From Actinomycetota bacterium (GTDB lineage Bacteria; Actinomycetota; Actinomycetes; Nanopelagicales; Nanopelagicaceae), in contig JABMMO010000034.1 in NCBI GenBank assembly GCA_013205455.1, positions 1 to 6,476 of the forward strand: 6,476 bases of DNA. Reading direction: 5' to 3'. Positions 1-5,212 of the stretch are shown here, piece after piece; positions within the stretch are counted from its first letter, which is position 1; every line of letters starts with the position of its first letter. Under the pieces are notes generated by a model, which was not told where the DNA came from, did no database searches, and saw only the letters and a program-made list of their open reading frames with translations. The position numbers were made by a program, and so were the translations under genes.

Positions 1-174
1 GCGGTTATTGGAGTCCACCTAGTAATCGGTCTCTCACTAATGTTTTCTACGAAAATAGTTTCCCTGATTAAAGAATCTGGAGTGATGTTAGTTGCTCGAA
101 TCGCAGGATTGCTACTCGCGGCAATCGCATTCGAGATGGTTATTAATTCGATAAAAGCCTTCTTTAACCTTTAA
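1..174 (+). CDS. MarC-family integral membrane protein, C-terminal fragment
   Basis: Only the last 57 residues are in the window; the gene starts upstream. The fragment is two hydrophobic helices joined by a short charged loop (FSTKIVSLIKESG) and ends shortly after a GLLLAAIAFEMVINSI stretch. This matches the usual end of MarC proteins, where a G-L-L-L-A-A-I-A segment forms the last membrane helix. MarC proteins are inner-membrane proteins of about 200 residues with six predicted helices; the family name comes from a multiple-antibiotic-resistance locus, but no transport substrate is established. The TAA stop (172-174) lies inside the TTAA shared with the convergent DUF3107 gene, leaving no room for a terminator between them. 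Identification rests on a short hydrophobic stretch, so another polytopic family is possible. Confidence 0.7.
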   Translation, partial: AVIGVHLVIGLSLMFSTKIVSLIKESGVMLVARIAGLLLAAIAFEMVINSIKAFFNL

Positions 175-434
175 ACCGAACCAAACCCAACTTTACGTTC
201 AGTGGGATCGCCGATCTCTACGAAACCAATTTTTGCGGCAGGAACAATAACTTGTCGACCTTTGACATCATCCAATACCAAAGCGCTGCCTGAGTTAATT
301 GCAGAGTTTACGAGAGCAAGCACATCACTTTTAGAAAGTGCGACCTCTAACTCAACTTCGCGACTTAAATCAGAGATTGAAATCCGGACTTCACAGCTGC
401 TATCAGGTTTAGTTGAACTTTTCTTAGTTGTCAT
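171..434 (-). CDS. DUF3107 family protein (Rv3208A/TB9.4-like)
   Basis: Small soluble protein of 87 residues. After a polar N-terminal tail of about 14 residues (MTTKKSSTKPDSS) comes a compact domain opening with EVRISISDLSREVELE, with the pattern VLDDVKGRQVIVPAAKIGFVEIG near residues 53-75, and ending RKVGFGSV. The 'ATKIGFVEIG…ERKVGFG'-type ending and the overall size are characteristic of the actinobacterial DUF3107 family, represented in M. tuberculosis by Rv3208A (TB9.4). No catalytic residues are evident and the biochemical function is unknown. It lies 36 bp downstream of the TetR gene on the same strand, the pairing seen in mycobacteria (Rv3208/Rv3208A), so a shared role is likely but undefined. 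No Shine-Dalgarno sequence precedes the ATG; instead a TAAGAT box ends 6 nt before it, which suggests a leaderless mRNA from its own promoter. Family call is firm; function is not known. Confidence 0.9.
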   Translation of the reverse strand: MTTKKSSTKPDSSCEVRISISDLSREVELEVALSKSDVLALVNSAINSGSALVLDDVKGRQVIVPAAKIGFVEIGDPTERKVGFGSV

Positions 435-440
435 AATTGA

Positions 441-446
441 ATCTTA
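441..446 (-). promoter_or_regulatory. Candidate -10 box for leaderless transcription of the DUF3107 gene
   Basis: On the minus strand TAAGAT is followed by exactly six bases (TCAATT) and then the ATG of the DUF3107 gene, so transcription would begin at or next to the A of the start codon. The box fits the actinobacterial TANNNT -10 consensus. There is no recognisable -35 element at normal spacing and no Shine-Dalgarno sequence. It lies in the 36-bp gap after the tetR stop, so the DUF3107 gene may be transcribed both from here and by read-through from tetR. Confidence 0.5.
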
Positions 447-470
447 TCGTTTTGGCTAGAATTTGCAGAA

Positions 471-1118
471 TTACTTATTTTCATTTTGATTTAACGGGAA
501 ACCAGATATTCCTCGCCAAATCAGGTTGGTTACCAAATTTGCGGCTTGCTCTCGGTTTAATTTTCCATCGCGATCTAACCAATGACGCGCTGTTATTTGG
601 GCACTCCCAATTACGCCAATTGCCAGAATCATTGATGCTTCTCTTGGAAGTCCAGTATCTAGCGAAATCACTGCACTTACTGCAGCAGCGCAATCGTAAG
701 TCATCCGATTTAATCGTTCGCGTACTTGTGGTTCAACGCTCATATCACTTTCAAATAATAATCTAAATGCTTCACTTTCACTGTCGATGAAACCAAAATA
801 TGCATCGATGGTTGCTTTAACTCTAGAAGAATTATCCGGCGTTGATGCAATTGCGGTTTGGATTGCGAATACCAACGAATCAATATGAACATCGAGTACC
901 GCTAAATAAAGTTCTAATTTTGAAGGAAAGTGCTGATATAAGACGGGTTTACTTACGTTAGCGCGATCGGCAATATCATCCATCGCTGCAGCGTGGTAGC
1001 CAGCCGCGGTGAAAACTTCGAGAGCAGCAGCAAGAAGTTGGGCTCGACGCTCGTCCCGCGGCAACCGCGCGCGGTTTTCACTCTTGCTATCTAAATTATC
1101 AGTACTCACTGGCAACAT
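471..1118 (-). CDS. TetR/AcrR family transcriptional regulator (Rv3208-like)
   Basis: DNA-binding repressor-type regulator of 215 residues, a normal TetR length. A polar N-terminal tail of about 18 residues is followed by LPRDERRAQLLAAALEVF (helix 1), GYHAAAMDDIADRANVSKPVLYQHF at about 40-64 (helix-turn-helix, with SKPVLYQHF as recognition helix), then SKLELYLAVL. The remainder, about residues 75-215, is an all-helical ligand and dimerisation domain. Both this and the DNA-binding part recall Rv3208 of M. tuberculosis, as does the adjoining DUF3107 gene. The ligand cannot be predicted. It is divergent from mshB, with a perfect inverted repeat between them that is a candidate operator; autoregulation and control of mshB are inferences. 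The ATG at 1118 is preferred because a -10 box lies 6 nt upstream and no Shine-Dalgarno is present; a start nearer the LPRDERR segment cannot be excluded. Confidence 0.92.
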   Translation of the reverse strand: MLPVSTDNLDSKSENRARLPRDERRAQLLAAALEVFTAAGYHAAAMDDIADRANVSKPVLYQHFPSKLELYLAVLDVHIDSLVFAIQTAIASTPDNSSRVKATIDAYFGFIDSESEAFRLLFESDMSVEPQVRERLNRMTYDCAAAVSAVISLDTGLPREASMILAIGVIGSAQITARHWLDRDGKLNREQAANLVTNLIWRGISGFPLNQNENK

Positions 1119-1124
1119 CGTACG

Positions 1125-1130
1125 ACATTA
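1125..1130 (-). promoter_or_regulatory. Candidate -10 box for leaderless transcription of tetR
   Basis: TAATGT on the minus strand, followed by six bases (CGTACG) and the tetR ATG. A GTGACT hexamer (minus strand, 1154-1149) lies 18 nt upstream and matches the TTGACA -35 consensus at four of six positions. That hexamer is inside the palindrome at 1143-1163, so a protein bound there would block this promoter. No ribosome binding site precedes the ATG, consistent with a leaderless transcript. Confidence 0.5.
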
Positions 1131-1142
1131 ATTGTTGCTATG

Positions 1143-1163
1143 GGTTAAAGTCACGCTTTAACC
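1143..1163. promoter_or_regulatory. Palindromic operator candidate between tetR and mshB
   Basis: Perfect inverted repeat GGTTAAAG-TCACG-CTTTAACC, with 8-bp arms around a 5-bp centre. It is 12 bp from the tetR -10 box and 8 bp from the proposed mshB -10 box, so it covers the -35 region of both divergent promoters. Size, symmetry and position are those of a typical TetR-family operator next to its own gene. The site is seen directly; its recognition by the adjacent TetR protein is inferred. The arms are followed by no T-run, so it is not a terminator. Confidence 0.6.
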
Positions 1164-1171
1164 GCAATCAT

Positions 1172-1177
1172 TAAGAT
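1172..1177 (+). promoter_or_regulatory. Candidate -10 box of mshB
   Basis: TAAGAT matches TANNNT and would start transcription near 1184, giving a leader of about ten bases just long enough to include the Shine-Dalgarno GGGGGAG. No good -35 hexamer lies at 16-18 bp spacing; that region is occupied by the palindrome at 1143-1163. The call rests on the -10 match and position only. Confidence 0.4.
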
Positions 1178-1184
1178 TATTTTC

Positions 1185-1191
1185 GGGGGAG
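1185..1191 (+). promoter_or_regulatory. Ribosome binding site of mshB
   Basis: GGGGGAG lies 3 nt before the ATG at 1195. It is a strong but closely spaced Shine-Dalgarno sequence. It fixes the mshB start and contrasts with the divergent tetR gene, which has none. Confidence 0.65.
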
Positions 1192-1194
1192 TTT

Positions 1195-2076
1195 ATGGCC
1201 AAGAGCGCTCGATTATTACTAGTTCACGCGCACCCAGATGATGAAACTATTAATAACGGCGCAACTATGGCGAAATATGTGGCTGAAGGCGCGGTCGTAA
1301 CTCTTGTCACATGCACTAGAGGCGAAGAAGGCGAAGTTCTTCTTCCGGAACTTTCAAATTTAGCTAGCGCAATTGATGATGGTTTGGGAAAACATCGAGA
1401 GTTAGAACTTGCGGAAGCGATGAGAATTCTTGGAGTATCGGATTTTAGATTCTTAGGTGCCCCAAATATTTCTTGGCGCGATAGCGGAATGATGGAAACC
1501 GAGTCAAATAATCGGCCAGATGTTTTTTGGCAAGCTAATCTTGATTTAGCAGCTGGTGAGTTAGTGAAAATAATTCGCGAAGTTAAACCAGAAGTGATGG
1601 TGACTTACGACGAAATTGGGGGATATGGCCACCCAGATCATATTCAAGCACACCGTGTGGCGATGCGAGCCGCAGAGCTAGCCATAGATGAATCATTTGG
1701 CGAGGGCGAAATTTGGGAGATTTCAAAAATCTATTGGAACACAATTCCGATTTCACTTATTGAAGAAGGGATTAGCGCGATGAAAGAAGTTGGCTCAGAT
1801 TTCTTTGGCGCTGAAAAGGCTGAAGATTTACCGTTTGCAAAACCAGATGGATTAGTAACGACTGTGATTAATGGTGAAGCTTTTGTTGAGAAAAAAATGG
1901 CAGCTATGAAAGCGCACGCAACACAAATCGCATTAGATGGCCCGTTTTTTGCGCTCTCTAATAAACTCGGTTTAAAAGTTTGGGGTCAGGAGTTTTACAC
2001 TTTAGTAAAAGGAGTTAAAGCTGGCGCATTAGATGCAAACAGCCGCGAAACGGATTTGTTTGCAGGACTCCGATGA
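1195..2076 (+). CDS. mshB: 1D-myo-inositol 2-acetamido-2-deoxy-alpha-D-glucopyranoside deacetylase, mycothiol biosynthesis
   Basis: Zinc-dependent cytosolic deacetylase that removes the acetyl group from GlcNAc-inositol to give GlcN-Ins, the acceptor to which MshC adds cysteine in mycothiol synthesis. The 293 residues (M. tuberculosis MshB is about 303) form one PIG-L/LmbE domain. AHPDDE at 12-17 supplies His13 and Asp16 as zinc ligands and Asp15 as the general base. VTYDEIGGYGHPDH at 136-149 supplies the third zinc ligand His149, plus Tyr144 and His146, equivalent to Tyr142 and His144 of the mycobacterial enzyme. CTRGEEGEV (40-48) and WRDSGM (94-99) are typical of MshB rather than of the paralogue Mca, whose corresponding motif is CTGGERG-like. 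The strong ribosome binding site fixes the start. The stop overlaps the next gene by ATGA. A TetR gene with a palindrome between lies upstream. All key residues are present. Confidence 0.93.
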   Translation: MAKSARLLLVHAHPDDETINNGATMAKYVAEGAVVTLVTCTRGEEGEVLLPELSNLASAIDDGLGKHRELELAEAMRILGVSDFRFLGAPNISWRDSGMMETESNNRPDVFWQANLDLAAGELVKIIREVKPEVMVTYDEIGGYGHPDHIQAHRVAMRAAELAIDESFGEGEIWEISKIYWNTIPISLIEEGISAMKEVGSDFFGAEKAEDLPFAKPDGLVTTVINGEAFVEKKMAAMKAHATQIALDGPFFALSNKLGLKVWGQEFYTLVKGVKAGALDANSRETDLFAGLR

Positions 2077-2384
2077 AGTATTTATTTTCAATAGTTACCG
2101 GTGCGCTACTTGGTGCCGCTTCAGTCTTAGTACATAACCTATGGCCACCGTTTGGATTAATTTTTGTGATTATTTCGATTTTCATTGGAATTCGTCTGGT
2201 TGGAAAAACTTGGGGTGGCCGGGCCGTACGGATATTCGCAACTGTTAGTTGGACTTTAGTTGTAACTAGAGCTGGGACTATTGGAAATGGTGGTGAAATT
2301 CTAATTCTGGGGAACAATATTGGTAATTTTTTTATTTTCTTAGGATTGATTTCTGCGATACTCGCGACTTTAGCAAAAGCTTAA
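2073..2384 (+). CDS. Small membrane protein, DUF6113/Rv1171-like
   Basis: A 103-residue hydrophobic protein with about four membrane segments: roughly 3-22, 27-45, 51-65 (short) and 82-101. Short loops contain WPPFG after the first helix and GNGGE before the last. No catalytic motif is visible and the function is unknown. Actinobacterial genomes commonly carry a small DUF6113-type membrane protein directly after mshB (Rv1171 after Rv1170 in M. tuberculosis); the call depends on size, topology and this position more than on a motif. Its ATG overlaps the mshB stop as ATGA, implying translational coupling and co-expression. Its TAA stop shares the TTAA at 2381-2384 with the convergent cysS, so there is no intergenic terminator. 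A reverse-strand open frame at 2015-2317 is a shadow. Confidence 0.75.
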   Translation: MKYLFSIVTGALLGAASVLVHNLWPPFGLIFVIISIFIGIRLVGKTWGGRAVRIFATVSWTLVVTRAGTIGNGGEILILGNNIGNFFIFLGLISAILATLAKA

Positions 2385-3793
2385 TTTAGCCAGTGCCATT
2401 CTTGCTCATTACCTTTATCTTGAATTTCAACCCCCAATTCGTTTAGCTGTAATCGTAATTCATCGCTCAATTTGTAATTCTTTTTAAGGCGCGCGCTCAA
2501 CCGCGCTTTTAATAGCGCCGAAATTTCTGGAGTTAAAGCTTTGGCTTTCTTTGGTGGCGCTGTTAAATCCAACCCAAATAGTTGATCCATCGCCGAGATT
2601 ACAAAGCTTTTTTCCGACCCGGTTAAATCAGGGCGTTTATAGGTTTGTCTTAGCGTTTGCATCGCTCTTGGCGTATCTAAGTCTGCGGCAAAAAAACCGA
2701 GCACTTCATCGGTAATAGATTTAGTCAATGGGCTTTCGGTTTGGTTCGAAAGAGCACCCCAATTTTGCCAAGCACTACGCCATTTATTCAAAGTTTCATC
2801 AGCTGCGGCAATACTGGTCCAAGCGAGATCCATCTGACTGCGGTATCGATTTTCTAGAAAACAAAACCTAACTGCAAGTGGATCAAAACCTTTTGCTAAT
2901 ACATCAGATATCAAAACTACATTGCCCGAACTTTTAGCCATCTTCCTTCCTTCAAAAAGCAGATGTTCCCCATGTAGCCACAGGTCGACAACTTCACCAT
3001 CCGTGTCAGCAAGAATTGCATTTGATTGGGCACGTTCATTTTCGTGATGTGGGAAGCGGAGATCAATGCCACCGATATGAAGATCAACATGCCCATTAAG
3101 AAAATCTAAAGACATTGCCGAACATTCGATATGCCAACCTGGAAAACCAACTCCCCATGGCGAATCCCAAACCATTTCGGTTCTCTTCCCAGCAGCTTTC
3201 CAGAGCGCCCAGTCGGCGTGGAATTTCTTTGCGCCACCTTCTTGATATTCATATTGATGGCCCGGCTTCAATTGATCTAATCGATTTCCGCTTAGCGCGC
3301 CATAAGTAGGAAAACTTTCAGCAGAAAAATAAACAGTTTGGTCGCTACCGATGTATGCGCTACCAAGTTCAATCAACTTACTTATGTGCGCCTGCATCAT
3401 TTCGATGCACTCACTTGCCCGTGGATTATGGTCAGCTGGTCTAATATTTAAGGAAATTAAATCGGATTTGAAGTGCTCTTCATATTTTCGAGCAATCGCA
3501 ATTGGATCAACCTTCTCAATTGCCGATTGGCTTAATAATTTGTCTTCACTATGGTCGTCGGTCATATGACCCACATCTGTTATGTTCTGAACTACCAAAG
3601 TTGCTATTCCTGTGTAATTAAGGGTTCTTACAACTAAATCACTCAATAAAAAAGTTCTCAAGTTCCCTACATGTGCATCTCGATAAACTGTTGGCCCACA
3701 ACAATAGATTCGGATTTCGCGGCCATTTGCGGAGCTGACAATTTGGTTCGACCTGCTCTTAGTATCGTAAATCGATAGTTGAAATTTTTCCAT
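2381..3793 (-). CDS. cysS: Cysteinyl-tRNA synthetase, divergent subtype
   Basis: Class I aminoacyl-tRNA synthetase that activates cysteine with ATP and loads it onto tRNA-Cys in the cytosol. From the ATG it has 470 residues, close to E. coli CysS (461). The HIGH motif is HVGN (41-44), preceded by CGPTVY; the KMSKS motif is KMAKS (284-288). Zinc ligands are Cys32, Cys224 (WHIEC), His249 and Glu253 (FPHHENE), with the E. coli spacing from Cys209 to His234. A helical DALR-type region and a terminal tRNA-binding segment ending EWHWLN complete it. Unusual is the NITDVGHMTDDHSEDKLL segment (70-87), where the common form reads NITDVDDKI. The paralogue MshC is shorter (about 410) and lacks this C-terminal part. 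The ATG at 3793 forms TAATG with the upstream GNAT stop; a GTG at 3802 would add three residues. Whether the genome has a second CysS cannot be seen here. Confidence 0.9.
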   Translation of the reverse strand: MEKFQLSIYDTKSRSNQIVSSANGREIRIYCCGPTVYRDAHVGNLRTFLLSDLVVRTLNYTGIATLVVQNITDVGHMTDDHSEDKLLSQSAIEKVDPIAIARKYEEHFKSDLISLNIRPADHNPRASECIEMMQAHISKLIELGSAYIGSDQTVYFSAESFPTYGALSGNRLDQLKPGHQYEYQEGGAKKFHADWALWKAAGKRTEMVWDSPWGVGFPGWHIECSAMSLDFLNGHVDLHIGGIDLRFPHHENERAQSNAILADTDGEVVDLWLHGEHLLFEGRKMAKSSGNVVLISDVLAKGFDPLAVRFCFLENRYRSQMDLAWTSIAAADETLNKWRSAWQNWGALSNQTESPLTKSITDEVLGFFAADLDTPRAMQTLRQTYKRPDLTGSEKSFVISAMDQLFGLDLTAPPKKAKALTPEISALLKARLSARLKKNYKLSDELRLQLNELGVEIQDKGNEQEWHWLN

Positions 3794-4782
3794 TAGCAGC
3801 ACCCCGCGGGTTCCATTGTTGAAACCAGCTTGCGGTATCGATAAGTGTGATGCACTTTAAAGCCCAGCTTTTCATAGAGTTTTATCGCCTCGTAATTATC
3901 TGAATTGACTTGTAATGCGAGTTTGTTGCACCCAACCTTTTCGGCGGAGCGAGCCATTGCGGAAACGATCGCAACCCCAAGACCCATCCGGCGCTGATCT
4001 TTAGCAACAAAAATTCTAGTGAGAATTCCCCAACCGTCAGCAACGGAAAGCCGGCCAACTGCTGCAGTCTTATTTGCAATTTGAAGTTCTATAAATTTAG
4101 ATGCATAACCTTCTAGAATTTCATTAACGCTTCGATTGCCCTCTAAATCTAACCAAGATTGCGTTAATTTACTTGCTTCGATAATTTCGCCATCGTGCGC
4201 TTTGTAAAAGAGCTCGCGGGTATCACCAACCATCACCAGAATTTCAAATGGGGATTCCCAACCATTTTTAGATAAGTAATCATCCAGTTCTTGATGAACT
4301 GGTAAGGAAACGTGAAATACTGGGTCTAATTTATGTTCGAGATACTTCGAAATTACATAAGCAATTGATTCAGTGAGTTCTAATGGTGGTTCACCAAAAG
4401 GCGGAGCGCCAATTGGCAATACTGAATTTGCTCGGTATGAAAAACCTTTTGAAATCCGAATTTGCCATTGACCAAAAATCTCTACCGAATTACTCGGCCA
4501 AGTTTTTGCGGCTGCAATTTCTAAATCTCGAATTCTCATAGAGAGCGGTGCTCCAGTACCAGCTCTAAAATCTGAATCCACCACAACGCGCAGCGCAGCT
4601 ATTTTTGCAGGATCGAAAAATGCAATTTCGCCACTTTTCTTTCTAATTGAATCTGGACTCTCTAATTCTCCGAGAAGATCGCGATAACCACCATCGCCAT
4701 CACGGAGGCGAACGCTAACCCGTTGCCCAATTAGCAGGGCTAGTTCTTTTTCAGGCTGCCCTCCTGCTAGATGCTCCCTCAT
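3793..4782 (-). CDS. GNAT N-acetyltransferase with N-terminal SH3-like domain (Rv0428c family)
   Basis: Acetyl-CoA-dependent acetyltransferase of 329 residues; substrate unknown. Residues about 18-68 (IGQRVSVRLRDGDGGYRDLLG … GEIAFFDPAKIAALRVV) form a small beta-barrel, SH3-like domain typical of the Rv0428c/cg3035 family. Residues about 80-200 hold the middle region (LEIAAAKTWPS, WQIRISKGFSYRANSVLP). The C-terminal GNAT fold has the acetyl-CoA pyrophosphate loop RRMGLG at 264-269 (RxxGxG) and NSDNYEAIKLYEKLGF at 293-308. MshD also transfers acetyl groups, in mycothiol synthesis, but it is built from two GNAT domains without the SH3-like part, so MshD is unlikely. The protein ends in a Cys-Cys pair, which is odd. 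AGGGCGG just before the ATG can serve as ribosome binding site. The stop overlaps the cysS start by one base, and the gene is divergent from fdxA. Confidence 0.85.
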   Translation of the reverse strand: MREHLAGGQPEKELALLIGQRVSVRLRDGDGGYRDLLGELESPDSIRKKSGEIAFFDPAKIAALRVVVDSDFRAGTGAPLSMRIRDLEIAAAKTWPSNSVEIFGQWQIRISKGFSYRANSVLPIGAPPFGEPPLELTESIAYVISKYLEHKLDPVFHVSLPVHQELDDYLSKNGWESPFEILVMVGDTRELFYKAHDGEIIEASKLTQSWLDLEGNRSVNEILEGYASKFIELQIANKTAAVGRLSVADGWGILTRIFVAKDQRRMGLGVAIVSAMARSAEKVGCNKLALQVNSDNYEAIKLYEKLGFKVHHTYRYRKLVSTMEPAGCC

Positions 4783-4832
4783 ACCGCCCTATTCTGTACG
4801 ATTACGGGGTATTCGCGGGTTGAATCCAGCGG

Positions 4833-4850
4833 GCCGATCGGCAAATCGGC
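4833..4850. repeat. Inverted repeat upstream of fdxA
   Basis: GCCGAT and ATCGGC are perfect 6-bp arms around a 6-bp loop; the first ten bases, GCCGATCGGC, are also a perfect palindrome by themselves, and ATCGGC occurs twice in tandem (4837-4842 and 4845-4850). It could be a protein site or a small hairpin in the fdxA leader, ending 18 bp before the Shine-Dalgarno. No T-run follows, so it is not a terminator. Confidence 0.4.
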
Positions 4851-4868
4851 AGAAAAGTAATCAAAAAA

Positions 4869-4874
4869 AGGGAG
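4869..4874 (+). promoter_or_regulatory. Ribosome binding site of fdxA
   Basis: AGGGAG, preceded by an A-rich run, lies 6 nt before the ATG at 4881. It is a good Shine-Dalgarno at near-ideal spacing and supports this start, as do the conserved opening residues TYIIAEPC of the ferredoxin. Confidence 0.75.
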
Positions 4875-4880
4875 CGTTCG

Positions 4881-5207
4881 ATGACCTACATAATCGCGGA
4901 ACCGTGTGTCGATATTAAAGATAAATCTTGTATCGAAGAGTGTCCAGTCGATTGTATTTATGAAGGCGATCGAATGCTTTACATCCAACCAGATGAGTGC
5001 GTGGATTGCGGCGCATGCGAACCGGTCTGCCCGGTCGAAGCGATTTATTACGAAGATGACGTTCCGGAAAAATGGAAAGATTTTCACAAAGCTAACGTGG
5101 AATTCTTTGATGAACTTGGATCCCCGGGCGGTGCAAGCAAAACCGGACCAACCGGTAAAGATCATCAGATGATTCTGACGATTCAAAAGAAACCTACAGC
5201 GGAATAA
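4881..5207 (+). CDS. fdxA: 7Fe-8S ferredoxin (FdxA/FdxC type)
   Basis: Soluble cytosolic one-electron carrier of 108 residues. The cysteine pattern is that of seven-iron ferredoxins such as Azotobacter FdI, shifted by one residue: Cys9, Cys17 and Cys50 for the [3Fe-4S] cluster, Cys21, Cys40, Cys43 and Cys46 for the [4Fe-4S] cluster, and a free Cys25 next to the cluster. The opening MTYIIAEPC, the segments CPVDCIYEGDRMLYI and CVDCGACEPVCPVEAI, and the late LGSPGGA motif are conserved in actinobacterial FdxA. Redox partners are not shown by the context. The gene leads an operon with dapC only 5 bp after its stop, the order found in many actinobacteria (Rv1177-Rv1178 in M. tuberculosis), and is divergent from the GNAT gene. 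The opposite strand carries a long open frame with no recognisable domain, a shadow of this gene. Confidence 0.95.
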   Translation: MTYIIAEPCVDIKDKSCIEECPVDCIYEGDRMLYIQPDECVDCGACEPVCPVEAIYYEDDVPEKWKDFHKANVEFFDELGSPGGASKTGPTGKDHQMILTIQKKPTAE

Positions 5208-5212
5208 CGAAA

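Larger units (their letters stand above)
4783..4880. promoter_or_regulatory. Divergent promoter region between the GNAT-cysS and fdxA-dapC operons
   Basis: A 98-bp gap, the longest in the window, which must hold both divergent promoters. On the + strand TATTCT (4790-4795) and TACGAT (4797-4802) fit the TANNNT -10 pattern, but neither has a convincing -35. On the minus strand CAGAAT (4796-4791) ends 8 nt before the GNAT ATG and is a weaker match. The inverted repeat GCCGAT-CGGCAA-ATCGGC (4833-4850) lies in the presumed fdxA leader. No promoter can be fixed with confidence. Confidence 0.5.

Noticed and set aside
437..766. Plus-strand open frames opposite tetR and DUF3107
   Set aside because: They are antisense shadows without ribosome binding sites or recognisable domains; the minus-strand genes match known families along their full length.
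1143..1163. The palindrome as a rho-independent terminator
   Set aside because: It lies between divergent gene starts, has AT-rich arms and is not followed by a T-run on either strand.
2381..3793. Identification as MshC, suggested by proximity to mshB
   Set aside because: The protein has 470 residues with a C-terminal tRNA-binding part, CGPTVYRDAHVGN and FPHHENE as in CysS; MshC is about 410 residues and reads TPYDATHLGHA.
3793..4782. Identification as MshD, completing a mycothiol cluster
   Set aside because: Only one recognisable acetyl-CoA loop (RRMGLG) is seen, and the N-terminus is the SH3-like domain of the Rv0428c family rather than a second GNAT domain.
5118..5128. GGATCCCCGGG, identical to the BamHI-SmaI part of common cloning polylinkers, as a sign of vector contamination
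   Set aside because: It encodes the conserved LGSPGG motif of actinobacterial ferredoxins in the correct frame, and flanking sequence continues normally on both sides.
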